In this document: positions 27,859-39,840 of the stretch, in pieces
Layout of the letters: every line of letters begins with the position of its first letter
Position numbering within the stretch: position 1 is the stretch's first letter
From: Vibrio sp. JPW-9-11-11
GTDB taxonomy: Bacteria > Pseudomonadota > Gammaproteobacteria > Enterobacterales > Vibrionaceae
Length of the DNA: 64,000 nt
Reading direction: 5' to 3'
NCBI RefSeq assembly: GCF_013369335.1
Contig: NZ_SZQJ01000003.1
Location: forward strand, 175,052 to 239,051
The notes under the pieces: generated by a model
What the model was told of the DNA's origin: nothing
Databases searched by the model: none
Seen by the model: only the letters and a program-made list of their open reading frames with translations
Made by a program: the position numbers and the translations under genes

Positions 27859-29427
27859 GTGAGTAAACGTCTGCTCAAGTCAGGCATGATCGTCAGTGCC
27901 ATGACACTGATCTCTCGAGTATTAGGTTTAGTTCGAGATGTGGTTGTTGCTAATTTAATGGGGGCAGGAGCGAGTGCCGATGTGTTCTTTTTTGCCAACA
28001 AAATTCCTAACTTTTTGCGTCGCCTGTTTGCTGAAGGTGCCTTCTCACAAGCCTTTGTTCCGGTATTAACCGAGTATCACGCCAGCAAAGACTTAGATAA
28101 AACACGTCAACTAATTGCTCGCGCTGCTGGCACTTTGGGCGTGATTGTATCGATTGTGACCTTGCTTGGCATTGTTGGCTCTGGGGTGGTCACTGCCCTG
28201 TTTGGTTTTGGCTGGTTTTTGGATTGGCTCAACGGCGGACCATCGGCAGAGAAGTTTGAGCTGGCCAGTTTAATGCTCAAAATTACCTTTCCTTATTTAT
28301 GGTTTATTACTTTTGTCGCGCTGTCGGGCGCCATTCTTAATACCATGGGTAAGTTTGCGGTTTCCTCGTTCACGCCAGTGTTTCTCAATGTGATGATTAT
28401 TCTTTCAGCCTGGTTTCTTGCTCCGCAACTGACTCAGCCTGAAATTGGTTTAGCCATTGGTGTTTTCTTAGGAGGATTGGTTCAGTTCCTATTTCAAATT
28501 CCGTTTTTGATTAAAGCTGGTGTGATGGTCAAACCTCAATGGGGATGGCGAGACCCGGGGGTAGTCAAAATTAGAACTTTGATGATCCCGGCGCTGTTTG
28601 GTGTGTCTGTCAGTCAAATCAATCTTCTATTCGATACCTTTATTGCTAGCTTCTTACAAACGGGGTCCATCAGTTGGCTGTATTACTCCGACAGATTGCT
28701 TGAATTCCCGCTCGGTTTGTTTGGCATTGCCATTGCAACCGTCATATTGCCCGCTTTGTCACGAAAGCACGTCGATGCTCATAGTGAAGGCTTTGCCCAA
28801 ACCATGGATTGGGGGGTGCGAATGGTGACCCTGTTGGGAGTGCCCGCTATGTTGGGGTTGATGGTATTGGCCAAACCTATGCTGATGGTGCTGTTCATGC
28901 GTGGAGAGTTTACTGCGCAAGATGTCACCTTTGCCTCAATGTCCTTGATCGCCTACGCCTCAGGGTTACTCAATTTTATGTTGATCAAAGTGCTCGCGCC
29001 GGGATATTACTCGCGCCAAGACACCAAAACTCCGGTGCGCTATGGCATTATTGCTATGGTCACCAACATGGTATTCAACGCTATTTTTGCTTGGTTCTAT
29101 GGTTACGTCGGGCTTGCTATCGCGACAGCGTTATCAGCGTTCGTCAATATGTCGCTTTTATATAGGGGGCTGCACCTAGCAGGGGTTTATCAGCTCACAC
29201 GACGGACAGGGGTGTTTATCGGTAAGTTAGTTGTGGCGGGTGGTTTGATGGTTATGGCTATCTTATCGCAACTAGAAAGCTTGGATATATGGCTAACATG
29301 GAGTTTTGCGGAACGTGTTATGTGGCTCACAGGCTTAATAGGTTTGGGCGCGGGCGTGTATTTGCTGAGCTTACTGTTATTTGGTGTGCGTTTAAACGAT
29401 CTAAAAGCAGCGACAGAGCAAGGCTGA
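27859..29427 (+). CDS. murJ: Lipid II flippase MurJ
   Basis: Flips lipid II across the inner membrane for peptidoglycan synthesis (MVF/MOP superfamily). The 522-residue protein has about fourteen membrane segments and opens with MSKRLLKSGMIVSAMTLISR and GLVRDVVVANLMGAG. I start at GTG 27859 with CGAGG upstream; the TTG-initiated extension to 27841 has no such signal. Divergent from rpsT, as in E. coli. ribF follows 85 bp later. Confidence 0.94.
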   Translation: MSKRLLKSGMIVSAMTLISRVLGLVRDVVVANLMGAGASADVFFFANKIPNFLRRLFAEGAFSQAFVPVLTEYHASKDLDKTRQLIARAAGTLGVIVSIVTLLGIVGSGVVTALFGFGWFLDWLNGGPSAEKFELASLMLKITFPYLWFITFVALSGAILNTMGKFAVSSFTPVFLNVMIILSAWFLAPQLTQPEIGLAIGVFLGGLVQFLFQIPFLIKAGVMVKPQWGWRDPGVVKIRTLMIPALFGVSVSQINLLFDTFIASFLQTGSISWLYYSDRLLEFPLGLFGIAIATVILPALSRKHVDAHSEGFAQTMDWGVRMVTLLGVPAMLGLMVLAKPMLMVLFMRGEFTAQDVTFASMSLIAYASGLLNFMLIKVLAPGYYSRQDTKTPVRYGIIAMVTNMVFNAIFAWFYGYVGLAIATALSAFVNMSLLYRGLHLAGVYQLTRRTGVFIGKLVVAGGLMVMAILSQLESLDIWLTWSFAERVMWLTGLIGLGAGVYLLSLLLFGVRLNDLKAATEQG

Positions 29428-29512
29428 TTAGTATATAATCCGTCGGTTTCACGCAAGGTAAACGCAACCTTTAGCCATTTAACCCATAAAGATAGGTTTT
29501 TAGCAGTCTCCA

Positions 29513-30457
29513 ATGGAATTGATTCGAGGGATTCATAACATCAAACCACACCACAAAGGGTGTGTATTGACGATCGGAAATTTCGATGGCGTGCATCTTG
29601 GGCATCAAGAAGTTTTACGTCAAGTTTCTGAAAGAGCTAAGGATTTAGGTTTGCCTTCGACGGTGATGACGTTTGATCCTCAACCGTTGGAGTTGTTTGC
29701 TAAAGAGAAAGCGCCAGCGCGTTTAACTCGATTGCGTGATAAGTTTGTTCAACTGAGCAAACTGGATATCGAAAGGCTGTTGTGCGTTAACTTTAACCAC
29801 CAGTTCGCCACTCAGTCACCACAGTCATTTATTCGTGACTTGTTGGTTGAGCGTTTGGGTGTTAAGTTTCTGGTTGTTGGCGATGATTTCTGCTTTGGTA
29901 ATCAACGCAAAGGTAACTTTGCCATGCTTCAGCAAGCTGGAGAAGAGTTGGGTTTTGACGTGGTCAGTACGCAGAGTTTTCGTCTACAACAGCTGCGTGT
30001 AAGCAGCACCGCTATCCGAGAAGCATTGGCGCAAGATAAGCTTGAAGCCGCTGCACAAATGCTGGGGCGTCATTACAGTATCAGCGGGCGGGTCTCCCAC
30101 GGTAGAAAGTTGGGCAGAACGATAGGTTTTCCTACCGCGAATATCCCACTCAAACGTTGCGTGTCGCCAGTGTCGGGAGTCTACACCGTCGAGGTGCTAG
30201 GCCTTGCTGAACATGCGATTGGCGGCGTAGCTAACATTGGTAATAGACCAACGGTTAACGGGGTACGCCAACAGCTAGAAGTACATTTGTTTGACTTTAA
30301 AGCCAACTTATATGGCAAACAGTTGGAAATCGTACTTTTAGATAAAATTCGCGACGAACACAAATTTGAGTCGTTTGACGCGCTAAAACAACAAATTGAA
30401 TTGGATGCTGAGGCAGCAAGGGTGTGGCTGCGTCAGCGTAAAGACCAAGCGGTTTAG
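29513..30457 (+). CDS. ribF: Bifunctional riboflavin kinase / FAD synthetase
   Basis: Makes FMN and FAD from riboflavin. Of 314 residues, the N-terminal half is the adenylyltransferase (TIGNFDGVHLGHQ near 20-32; VSSTAIREAL near 163). The C-terminal half is the flavokinase (GRTIGFPTANIPL near 202). The gene order ribF-ileS-lspA-fkpB-ispH is the same as in E. coli. Confidence 0.97.
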   Translation: MELIRGIHNIKPHHKGCVLTIGNFDGVHLGHQEVLRQVSERAKDLGLPSTVMTFDPQPLELFAKEKAPARLTRLRDKFVQLSKLDIERLLCVNFNHQFATQSPQSFIRDLLVERLGVKFLVVGDDFCFGNQRKGNFAMLQQAGEELGFDVVSTQSFRLQQLRVSSTAIREALAQDKLEAAAQMLGRHYSISGRVSHGRKLGRTIGFPTANIPLKRCVSPVSGVYTVEVLGLAEHAIGGVANIGNRPTVNGVRQQLEVHLFDFKANLYGKQLEIVLLDKIRDEHKFESFDALKQQIELDAEAARVWLRQRKDQAV

Positions 30458-30512
30458 TTCGCTGCTTGGCATAATGTCTAACTGTCACCCAAGACAACGG
30501 AATTAAGAATCG

Positions 30513-33359
30513 ATGAGTGAGTATAAAGATACCCTGAACCTTCCTGAAACAGGGTTTCCGATGCGCGGCAATCTGGCGAATCGCGAGCCAGAAATGCTTG
30601 AGCGTTGGTACAAAGAAGACCTTTACGGTGCAATCCGTGAAGCGAAGAAAGGCAAAAAATCTTTCGTTCTACATGATGGCCCTCCATACGCGAATGGCGA
30701 CATTCACATTGGTCACGCACTAAATAAGATTCTTAAAGACATTATTATTAAATCCAAAACACTTTCTGGTTTTGATGCACCGTACATTCCAGGTTGGGAC
30801 TGTCACGGCCTACCAATCGAACTAATGGTAGAAAAGAAAAAAGGCAAACCGGGCCAAAAAATCTCCGCGGCTGAGTTTCGTGAAGAGTGTCGTAAGTACG
30901 CGGCAGGTCAGGTAGAAGGTCAAAAAGAGAGCTTCAAACGCCTAGGTATCATGGGTGAGTGGGATAAGCCTTACCGCACGATGGATTTTGCCACTGAAGC
31001 CAACATCATCCGTGCTCTTGGTAAGATTGCCGATAACGGTCACCTACTAAAAGGTTTCAAACCTGTACACTGGTGTACAGACTGTGGTTCAGCGCTTGCT
31101 GAGGCAGAAGTTGAATACAAAGATAAAGTGTCGCCATCTATCGATGTTCGCTTTAAAGCGGCAGACGCGCAAGCGCTGCTATCTAAGTTTGACCTAAATG
31201 AAGGTCACGAAGGTGAAGGCGACATTTCAATCGTTATCTGGACAACGACACCATGGACACTGCCTGCAAACCGCGCTGTGTGTCTACGTGACGATCTAGA
31301 ATACGTGCTTATCCAAGTCGAAGGTGAAACGAAAGAGCGTATCATCGTTGCCTCTGAACTGGCTAAAGACGTGATGGATCGTGCGGGTATCGAGCACTTC
31401 CATAACCTTGGTTTTGCGAAAGGTGCCGACCTTGAGCTTTCTCAGTTCCAACATCCATTCTACGACTTCACTGTACCTGCGATCCTTGGCGACCACGTTA
31501 CGACTGAATCCGGTACAGGTGTGGTTCATACAGCACCAGGGCACGGTCAAGAAGATTTCGCAGTCGGCAACAAATACAACCTAGAAGTAGCAAACCCTGT
31601 AGGTTCAAACGGTGTTTACCTACCGGATACTGAGCTATTTGCCGGTCAGCATGTATTTAAAGCCAATGATGCTGTGGTTGAAACGCTAAAAGAGAAAGGC
31701 GCGCTGCTTCATCACCACGCTTACGAGCACAGCTACCCACACTGCTGGAGACACAAAACGCCAATCATTTTCCGTGCAACACCACAATGGTTCGTGTCTA
31801 TGGACCAAGCTGGCCTACGTGCAAAAGCACTCGAGTCAATCAAAGGTGTTGAGTGGATGCCTGAGTGGGGTCAAAGTCGTATCGAAGGTATGATTGAAGG
31901 TCGCCCTGAGTGGTGTATCTCTCGTCAACGTACTTGGGGTGTGCCAATCGCTCTATTTGTTCACAAAGAGACTTCAGAGCTTCATCCAAACACCATTGAG
32001 CTAGTAGAGAAAGTTGCTCAACTGGTTGAAGAGAAAGGCATTCAAGCTTGGTGGGATCTGGAAATCTCTGACCTACTCGGTGAAGAAGCAGATAATTACG
32101 AAAAAGTGTTAGATACACTCGACGTATGGTTTGATTCTGGTGTGACTCACTATTCCGTGGTTGATGCTCGTGAAGAGTACAACGGCAACAGTGCTGACCT
32201 ATACCTTGAAGGCTCTGACCAACACCGTGGTTGGTTCCAATCTTCACTTATTTCATCTATCGCGATGAAAGACGAAGCGCCATACAAGCAAGTGCTGACT
32301 CACGGTTTTGTGGTTGACGGTCAAGGCCGTAAGATGTCGAAATCTATCGGTAACGTAGTTGCACCAAAAGATGTCACCAACAAGCTAGGTGCTGATATCT
32401 TACGTTTATGGGTGGCTTCAACTGACTACACAGGTGAAGTCGCGGTTTCTGATGAAATCCTAAAACGCAGCGCAGATGCGTACCGTCGTATCCGCAACAC
32501 AGCACGTTTCTTCCTGGCTAACTTAAACGGCTTTAATCCAGCAACCGATCTGGTTCCTGCTGAAGAGATGGTTGCCCTAGACCGTTGGGCGGTCGGCCGC
32601 GCATTCGCTGCTCAAGAAGAGATCGTTAAAGCTTACGGTGAGTACAACACCCATGCCGTCACTCAGCGTTTAATGCAGTTCTGTTCTATTGAAATGGGCT
32701 CTTTCTACTTAGACGTCATCAAAGACCGTCAGTACACAGCAAAACGTGGCGGCCACGCGCAGCGTAGCTGTCAGACCGCGCTTTACTACATCGTTGAAGC
32801 ACTCGTTCGTTGGATGGCGCCAATCATGTCGTTCACTGCAGATGAGATCTGGAACGAGATGCCAGCTTCCCTTCCTACAGGTGAAGGCCGTGATAAGTTT
32901 GTTTTCACTGGCGAATGGTATGAAGGTCTATTCGGTCTAGCAGAAGGCGAAGAGCTAAACAACGAGTTCTGGACGGACGTTCAATCAGTGCGTGGTAGCG
33001 TGAACAAGTTGCTAGAAGACGCGCGTAAAGAGAAAGTTATCGGTGGTTCACTACAAGCAGAAGTGACGCTTTACGCTGATGATGCGTTAGCAGCGAAACT
33101 CAGCAAGTTAGAAGATGAGCTACGCTTTGCACTACTGACTTCAGCGGCGGTTGTTAAGCCTCTCAGCGACAAAACAGATGCTGCACAGGCAACAGATGTA
33201 GAAGGTCTGTTCGTGGAAGTGAAAGCAACAGAGAACGAGAAGTGTGACCGCTGTTGGCACCACACGCCAGACGTAGGCACGATTGAAGGTCATGAGAAGA
33301 TCTGTGGCCGTTGTGTATCGAACGTTGATGGCGAAGGCGAAGTACGTAAGTTCGCATAA
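30513..33359 (+). CDS. ileS: Isoleucyl-tRNA synthetase
   Basis: Charges tRNA(Ile) and edits valine. The 948-residue class I enzyme carries the HIGH-type motif in [16 protein letters not shown] near 57-72, the editing domain near 180-400 (with [12 protein letters not shown] and [11 protein letters not shown]), and KMSKS in [14 protein letters not shown]. The C-terminal zinc knuckle is CDRCWHH followed by ICGRCVSNV. Full length; bacterial type sensitive to mupirocin by family. A hairpin partly separates it from lspA. Confidence 0.98.
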   Translation: MSEYKDTLNLPETGFPMRGNLANREPEMLERWYKEDLYGAIREAKKGKKSFVLHDGPPYANGDIHIGHALNKILKDIIIKSKTLSGFDAPYIPGWDCHGLPIELMVEKKKGKPGQKISAAEFREECRKYAAGQVEGQKESFKRLGIMGEWDKPYRTMDFATEANIIRALGKIADNGHLLKGFKPVHWCTDCGSALAEAEVEYKDKVSPSIDVRFKAADAQALLSKFDLNEGHEGEGDISIVIWTTTPWTLPANRAVCLRDDLEYVLIQVEGETKERIIVASELAKDVMDRAGIEHFHNLGFAKGADLELSQFQHPFYDFTVPAILGDHVTTESGTGVVHTAPGHGQEDFAVGNKYNLEVANPVGSNGVYLPDTELFAGQHVFKANDAVVETLKEKGALLHHHAYEHSYPHCWRHKTPIIFRATPQWFVSMDQAGLRAKALESIKGVEWMPEWGQSRIEGMIEGRPEWCISRQRTWGVPIALFVHKETSELHPNTIELVEKVAQLVEEKGIQAWWDLEISDLLGEEADNYEKVLDTLDVWFDSGVTHYSVVDAREEYNGNSADLYLEGSDQHRGWFQSSLISSIAMKDEAPYKQVLTHGFVVDGQGRKMSKSIGNVVAPKDVTNKLGADILRLWVASTDYTGEVAVSDEILKRSADAYRRIRNTARFFLANLNGFNPATDLVPAEEMVALDRWAVGRAFAAQEEIVKAYGEYNTHAVTQRLMQFCSIEMGSFYLDVIKDRQYTAKRGGHAQRSCQTALYYIVEALVRWMAPIMSFTADEIWNEMPASLPTGEGRDKFVFTGEWYEGLFGLAEGEELNNEFWTDVQSVRGSVNKLLEDARKEKVIGGSLQAEVTLYADDALAAKLSKLEDELRFALLTSAAVVKPLSDKTDAAQATDVEGLFVEVKATENEKCDRCWHHTPDVGTIEGHEKICGRCVSNVDGEGEVRKFA

Positions 33360-33393
33360 TTAGCGATAGAACGACTGAACTTTTCAATAATTA

Positions 33394-33425
33394 AACGGCC
33401 CCAGTATCTACTGGGGCTGTTTTTA
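33394..33425 (+). terminator. Hairpin between ileS and lspA
   Basis: CGGCCCCAGTA TCT ACTGGGGCTG followed by TTTTT; a likely (partial) terminator inside the ileS-lspA operon. Confidence 0.8.
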
Positions 33426-33434
33426 GGTAAAGAA

Positions 33435-33944
33435 ATGAGTGAACAAGCATTAACGCTTAAACAATCTGGCGTCCGCTGGCTATGGCTCGCGGCGGTCATA
33501 TTTATTGCAGATATCGTGATCAAGTTATTTGTAATGGATAACATGGGATATGGCTGGGCAAACCGAATCGAAGTGTTGCCTTTCTTCAACCTATTGTATG
33601 TTCATAACTACGGCGCTGCGTTTAGTTTTTTGAGTGATCAAGCCGGTTGGCAACGCTGGTTATTTACTGGGATAGCTTGTGCGGTGACAGCAATGCTGAC
33701 CTATTGGATGAGTAAACTGCCTGCTCAAGAAAAGTGGAATAACATCGCGTACGCCATGATTATTGGTGGGGCGATCGGCAATGTATTTGACCGTATTGTG
33801 CATGGTTTTGTAGTCGACTATCTCGATTTCTACTGGGGCTCTTACCATTGGCCTGCGTTCAACTTAGCCGATGCGACTATCTGCATTGGCGCGGCAATGA
33901 TCATCCTCGACGGGTTTCGTAAAAAAGACAGCAGCCGTGCATAA
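33435..33944 (+). CDS. lspA: Lipoprotein signal peptidase II
   Basis: An aspartyl protease of the inner membrane that cuts the signal peptide from diacylated prolipoproteins. The 169 residues have four membrane segments and the two catalytic aspartates in [18 protein letters not shown] and FNLADATI. Globomycin-sensitive family. Just downstream of ileS and its hairpin, and works with lgt (22.5 kb) on the same substrates, such as the BamD and DUF2799 lipoproteins encoded here. Confidence 0.96.
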   Translation: MSEQALTLKQSGVRWLWLAAVIFIADIVIKLFVMDNMGYGWANRIEVLPFFNLLYVHNYGAAFSFLSDQAGWQRWLFTGIACAVTAMLTYWMSKLPAQEKWNNIAYAMIIGGAIGNVFDRIVHGFVVDYLDFYWGSYHWPAFNLADATICIGAAMIILDGFRKKDSSRA

Positions 33945-33967
33945 AGCGTGATTAAGCGAATAACCCT

Positions 33968-34004
33968 AAGCGCTGTCTGTTGATTCAGATGGCGCTTTTC
34001 TTTA
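33968..34004 (+). terminator. Hairpin after lspA
   Basis: AAGCGCTGTCTG and CAGATGGCGCTT pair around TTGATT, followed by TTCTTT. A moderate terminator before fkpB. Confidence 0.65.
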
Positions 34005-34082
34005 TGTTGAAGCCCAAGTCGACAGTTGTTCCAATAACACCGTATAAAGAGTCGATATAACCACTAAAAAGGAAGCCAAGAC

Positions 34083-34514
34083 GTGACCATCATTGCCCAA
34101 GATTCTGCAGTAACGCTGCACTTTACGATTAAAATGCCCGACGGTTCTATTGCTGACAGCACGCATAATATGAGAAAACCGGCCAAGCTCGTGATTGGCG
34201 ATGGCAGCCTGAGTGAAAACTTCGAACAGTGCTTACTTGGCCTCAGTGTTGGCGACAACAAGGCAATTGAACTTAAGGCGCAAGATGCGTTTGGTATGCC
34301 TAATCCCGATAATATTCACTACATGGAGCGGAATAAGTTTGTGGGTGACGCCGAGGTAGAAGTTGGTACCGTGATGGCGTTCTCTGGCCCCGATGGTATG
34401 GAAATCCCCGGGATTATTACCGAGATCGCGGGCGACTCAGTGACGGTTGACTTTAACCATCCGCTTGCAGGGCAAGATGTGACTTTTGAAGTTGAAATTT
34501 TGTCAGTAGAATAG
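34083..34514 (+). CDS. fkpB: FKBP-type peptidyl-prolyl isomerase FkpB (SlpA)
   Basis: A SlyD-like FKBP with chaperone activity in the cytoplasm. The 143-residue protein has the FKBP strand pattern (VTLHFTIKMPDGSIADST near the start) and the inserted-flap motif FGMPNPDNIHYMERNKF. GTG start with AAAAAGGAAG before it. Context ileS-lspA-fkpB-ispH is as in E. coli. Confidence 0.93.
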   Translation: MTIIAQDSAVTLHFTIKMPDGSIADSTHNMRKPAKLVIGDGSLSENFEQCLLGLSVGDNKAIELKAQDAFGMPNPDNIHYMERNKFVGDAEVEVGTVMAFSGPDGMEIPGIITEIAGDSVTVDFNHPLAGQDVTFEVEILSVE

Positions 34515-34537
34515 CGACCAATTAAGATAATGACTCT

Positions 34538-35503
34538 ATGAGCAATGAAATGAAAATCCTGTTAGCCAATCCTCGTGGTTTTTGTGCTGGCGTTGATCGC
34601 GCAATTAGTATTGTCGAGCGTGCACTGGAACTCTATCAGCCGCCGATTTATGTCCGCCATGAAGTGGTCCACAACCGCTTTGTGGTCGAAGGGCTCAAAC
34701 AGCGCGGAGCGGTTTTTGTCGAAGAGTTAGATGAAGTACCTGATGACAATATCGTTATTTTCTCGGCTCATGGTGTATCGCAGGCTGTGCGTAAAGAAGC
34801 CAAAGAACGCGCTCTGACCGTGTTTGATGCGACTTGTCCGCTGGTAACCAAAGTTCACATGGAGGTTGCTCGTGCCAGTCGCAAGCATATGGAAGTGGTA
34901 TTGATTGGCCATGCTGGACATCCAGAAGTTGAAGGAACCATGGGACAATACGCCAGTGAACAAGGCGGCATGTACCTGGTTGAGACTCCTGCAGATGTGA
35001 TTCAGTTGAAAGAGAAGGTGAAAGATCCCACTCACTTGCATTATGTTAGTCAAACCACCTTGTCGGTGGATGAAACCGCAGACGTTATTGACGAGTTACG
35101 TCGCGTATTCCCTGATATTCAGGGGCCGCGTAAAGATGACATCTGTTACGCCACCCAAAACCGCCAAGATGCCGTGCGTGATATGGCCGCTGATGTTGAC
35201 GTGGTGGTTGTGGTTGGGTCGAAAAACTCATCCAATTCTACTCGACTAAAAGAGTTGGCAGAGAAACTCGGCACCCCAGGCTATCTCACCGATTGCCCTG
35301 AGGATATTCAGCCAGAGTGGTTCACTGGTAAAAATAAAGTCGGCGTGACAGCAGGGGCTTCTGCGCCAGAGGAGTTGGTTAATCAAATCCTCGAGCGAGT
35401 GAAACAGCTAGTCGGCGCGAAAAGTGTGGAAGAGATTCAAGGCCGTGAAGAGAACATGTTCTTCGAAGTGCCAAAAGAGCTGCAGATCAAGCAAGTCGAC
35501 TGA
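34538..35503 (+). CDS. ispH: 4-hydroxy-3-methylbut-2-enyl diphosphate reductase
   Basis: Last step of the MEP pathway, giving IPP and DMAPP through a [4Fe-4S] cluster. The 321 residues hold three cluster cysteines, in [24 protein letters not shown] and [11 protein letters not shown]. The start could be 34538 or the in-frame ATG at 34550; the second gives the E. coli-like N terminus. Confidence 0.97.
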   Translation: MSNEMKILLANPRGFCAGVDRAISIVERALELYQPPIYVRHEVVHNRFVVEGLKQRGAVFVEELDEVPDDNIVIFSAHGVSQAVRKEAKERALTVFDATCPLVTKVHMEVARASRKHMEVVLIGHAGHPEVEGTMGQYASEQGGMYLVETPADVIQLKEKVKDPTHLHYVSQTTLSVDETADVIDELRRVFPDIQGPRKDDICYATQNRQDAVRDMAADVDVVVVVGSKNSSNSTRLKELAEKLGTPGYLTDCPEDIQPEWFTGKNKVGVTAGASAPEELVNQILERVKQLVGAKSVEEIQGREENMFFEVPKELQIKQVD

Positions 35504-35515
35504 GATAGGTAGAAC

Positions 35516-35547
35516 AAAAAAGCCAGCGTTGATCGCTGGCTTTTTTG
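35516..35547 (+). terminator. Terminator after ispH
   Basis: AAAAAAGCCAGCG TTGAT CGCTGGCTTTTTT, strong stem with U run. Confidence 0.92.
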
Positions 35548-35568
35548 TTGGTATTCGTCTGATAAGTC

Positions 35569-35590
35569 AAAGGCTCCCGAAGGAGCCTTT
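35569..35590 (-). terminator. Hairpin after the CstA-family gene
   Basis: AAAGGCTCC CGAA GGAGCCTTT, 29 bp past the stop on the minus strand. The U run on that strand is short. Confidence 0.6.
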
Positions 35591-35618
35591 GATAAAGTGC
35601 AAGCGAAGTGTAATTGAC

Positions 35619-37103
35619 TTAGGCTGTTTCTGTGACAGCTTGTGGTTTCTCTTCGTCAGCCAAGTCAGTCTCACCTTTGCCTTTTGAGGTTTTGATGACG
35701 TAACCGGCAACCGCTAGGGCAAATAGGATGCCAGCAGTCGTCGAAACTTCAATTGGTAGTCCGAAGCCTAAGGTGCTGTTGTTGAGGATGAAAGTGGCAC
35801 ACACAGTGGTCATAAATACCGCTGGTACTGTTGTGATCCAATGTAGCTTATTGTGGCGCAGTAGGTAAGCGGATGCGGTCCATAGCATCATGACAGCGGT
35901 AGATTGGTTTGCGAAGCCGAAGTAACGCCAAATAATACCGAAATCAACTTGAGTCAGAACGCCACCAATGATGAATAGAGGCACCGCCATCATTAGGCGA
36001 TTACGCAGTGCCTTTTGATCAACGTTGAAGTACTCAGCTAAGATCAAACGGCTAGAGCGGAACGCGGTGTCTCCAGACGTGATCGGTAGAATAACCACAC
36101 CCAAGAATGCCAAGATACCACCGAACACACCTAATAGGCCGAACGATGCGCTGTAGACAACGTTACCAGGGCCACCATTCTTCACCGCTTCCGCAAGTGA
36201 GTCTAGAGAGCCGAAGAAAGACAATGCAATCGCACACCAGATTAGCGCGATGACACCTTCGCCGATCATTGCTCCATAGAACACAAAGCGGCCATTCTTT
36301 TCATTTTCCATACAACGCGCCATCAGTGGCGACTGGGTCGCGTGGAAGCCAGAAATCGCACCACACGCGATAGTGATGAATAGGGCTGGCCACAGAGGCA
36401 TATCATTCGGGTTCAAGTTGCTAAACATATCTGCTACTTGGAAATCACCCATCACGGTATGTTCGCTTGAGAAAGCCACCGCGGTCATCAGGCCGACAGA
36501 CATGAAAATGAGTAGCGCGCCAAATAGTGGGTAGAAGCGGCCGATAATCTTATCGACAGGAACGATGGTCGCAATGATGTAGTAAGCGAAGATAGCGATG
36601 ACCATGGTGGTCATACTGACGTTTAGGCTGGTTTGATCATTGATAAGGTTTGTGATCATACCTGCTGGCGCTGAGACAAATACCACACCAACAAGAAGCA
36701 GTAGAACAATGGCAAAGATATTCATAAAGTGTTTTGCGCCATTGCCCAAGTAGCGGCCAGTGATGGTCGGAACAGAGGCGCCACCGTTGCGTACTGAGAG
36801 CATACCGGAGAAGTAATCATGGACTGCCCCCGCAAAAATACACCCGATAACAATCCACAACATGGCTGCAGGACCATAAAGTGCGCCCATGATCGGACCA
36901 AAAATCGGGCCGACGCCAGCAATGTTGAGGAGTTGAACTAGGTACACCTTCTTGGTTGACATTGGTACGTAGTCAACGCCGTCAGCTTTGGTGTGAGCCG
37001 GAGTTTGACGTTTTTCGTTAATGCCAAAGACTTTTTCAACAAAAGCCCCGTAGATAAAGTAGCCGCCAATCAAGGCCGCAACACAGGTTAGAAACCACAA
37101 CAT
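35619..37103 (-). CDS. CstA-family transporter, likely pyruvate uptake
   Basis: A carbon starvation CstA-family inner-membrane protein of 494 residues, shorter than E. coli CstA and BtsT (about 700). Family features are LLNIAGVGPIFGPIMGALYG, GAVHDYFSGMLSVRNGG and GAISGFHATQSPLMARCM. The start ATG 37103 follows AAAGGAAC; the frame extends to 37166, but that section lacks family resemblance. Five BtsR-like repeats lie upstream, and btsR/btsS are 3.8 kb away, so pyruvate is the best guess for substrate. A comparable Vibrio pyruvate transporter under BtsSR has been described, from memory. The substrate itself is inferred. Confidence 0.85.
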   Translation of the reverse strand: MLWFLTCVAALIGGYFIYGAFVEKVFGINEKRQTPAHTKADGVDYVPMSTKKVYLVQLLNIAGVGPIFGPIMGALYGPAAMLWIVIGCIFAGAVHDYFSGMLSVRNGGASVPTITGRYLGNGAKHFMNIFAIVLLLLVGVVFVSAPAGMITNLINDQTSLNVSMTTMVIAIFAYYIIATIVPVDKIIGRFYPLFGALLIFMSVGLMTAVAFSSEHTVMGDFQVADMFSNLNPNDMPLWPALFITIACGAISGFHATQSPLMARCMENEKNGRFVFYGAMIGEGVIALIWCAIALSFFGSLDSLAEAVKNGGPGNVVYSASFGLLGVFGGILAFLGVVILPITSGDTAFRSSRLILAEYFNVDQKALRNRLMMAVPLFIIGGVLTQVDFGIIWRYFGFANQSTAVMMLWTASAYLLRHNKLHWITTVPAVFMTTVCATFILNNSTLGFGLPIEVSTTAGILFALAVAGYVIKTSKGKGETDLADEEKPQAVTETA

Positions 37104-37143
37104 AGCACTCGTTCCTTTGTAAAATTTAATAAGCTCACTGTGC

Positions 37144-37149
37144 ATACTA
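37144..37149 (-). promoter_or_regulatory. Candidate -10 element of the CstA-family gene
   Basis: TAGTAT on the minus strand, with no good -35 in place, as expected for an activator-dependent promoter. The nearest BtsR-like repeat would sit about 48-55 bp before the start of transcription. Confidence 0.4.
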
Positions 37150-37184
37150 TGCTCAATAATGACCATCGGCTTTCGCTTATCCAG

Positions 37185-37272
37185 TGAGTGGTCGTATAGG
37201 GAGACGAGCGGTTGATTGAGAAACTGAGTGGTTTTTCCTCAAGTGCAGTGGTAATTCTGTCCGAATAGTGGT
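37185..37272 (-). promoter_or_regulatory. Array of five BtsR-like 8-bp repeats, 20 bp apart
   Basis: On the minus strand, in order toward the CstA-family gene: ACCACTAT (37265-37272), ACCACTGC (37245-37252), ACCACTCA (37225-37232), ACCGCTCG (37205-37212), ACCACTCA (37185-37192). Starts are exactly 20 bp apart. E. coli BtsR (LytTR family) binds ACC(G/A)CT(C/T)A repeats in front of btsT, as I recall. The ACC(A/G)CT core is kept in all five copies, and the last two bases vary most in the distal copies. Two helical turns of spacing put all sites on one DNA face. Confidence 0.75.
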
Positions 37273-37306
37273 TTGATAACCTCATCGGAAAAAGCAAGGA
37301 AAAACA

Positions 37307-37648
37307 ATGAGAAAGTTATTTGTTGCCTTACTGGCATCATTGTTGGCAGCCTGTGCCAGTAGTCCGCAACAGTTGGCGAATGAGGGCGATTGGTATCAAA
37401 TTGGTTACCAGGATGGCATTGTTGGCCATACTGCGCGAACGTTCAAAGAGCTGGCAAGTTTGGGGAGTGTAAAACAGTCAGACTACGACCAAGGTTACTT
37501 TGATGGAGTGGGTGAGTATTGCAATCCAGATTTCGCCTATCAGATGGGATTATCCGGTCAATACTATGAAGGCGTTTGCGAGGGGACGGACGAGGCGCAA
37601 AAGTTTCGAATGGAATGGCAACGTGGCTGGAACGAACACCAAAACTGA
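37307..37648 (+). CDS. DUF2799 lipoprotein
   Basis: A 113-residue protein with a lipoprotein signal: MRKLFVALLASLLAAC, cut before the cysteine at about residue 16. The mature part has tandem G-Y-x-D/E-G motifs (GYQDGIVGHTA, DYDQGYFDGVGEYC, GLSGQYYEGVCEG) that define DUF2799. The residue after the cysteine is alanine, so sorting to the outer membrane is expected. Function unknown. Its start is 35 bp from the BtsR-like array, which could also influence it. Converges on murQ. Confidence 0.85.
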   Translation: MRKLFVALLASLLAACASSPQQLANEGDWYQIGYQDGIVGHTARTFKELASLGSVKQSDYDQGYFDGVGEYCNPDFAYQMGLSGQYYEGVCEGTDEAQKFRMEWQRGWNEHQN

Positions 37649-37655
37649 TCGAACA

Positions 37656-37677
37656 GAGAGAGCAATAATGCTCTCTC
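37656..37677. terminator. Weak hairpin between DUF2799 gene and murQ
   Basis: GAGAGAGCA ATAA TGCTCTCTC between convergent genes. No U run on the plus strand; poor terminator. Confidence 0.4.
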
Positions 37678-37690
37678 CCAAAAAACTGCG

Positions 37691-39747
<2,057 letters not shown>

Positions 39748-39840
39748 ATTTCGCTAACAGTGAGGTTTATCCATTGTAAACCGAGAATAATCCGAATAAC
39801 CTCGGTAGCATAGCGAATTTCAGCTCGATGTGGAGAAATT
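39748..39840. promoter_or_regulatory. Divergent anmK-nagZ control region with nested inverted repeats
   Basis: AATTTCGCTA near the left edge and TAGCGAATTT near the right edge are near-inverted copies. Inside are GTTTA/TAAAC and ACCGAG/CTCGGT pairs. Such nested symmetry is compatible with a shared operator for peptidoglycan recycling genes; the regulator is unknown. Confidence 0.35.

Noticed and set aside
31840..32247. 135-codon reading frame antisense to ileS
   Set aside because: Mirror of ileS codons; no start signals and no protein resemblance.
37104..37166. Longer N terminus for the CstA-family gene
   Set aside because: The added residues are not membrane-like or conserved, they contain the candidate -10, and AAAGGA precedes the ATG at 37103.
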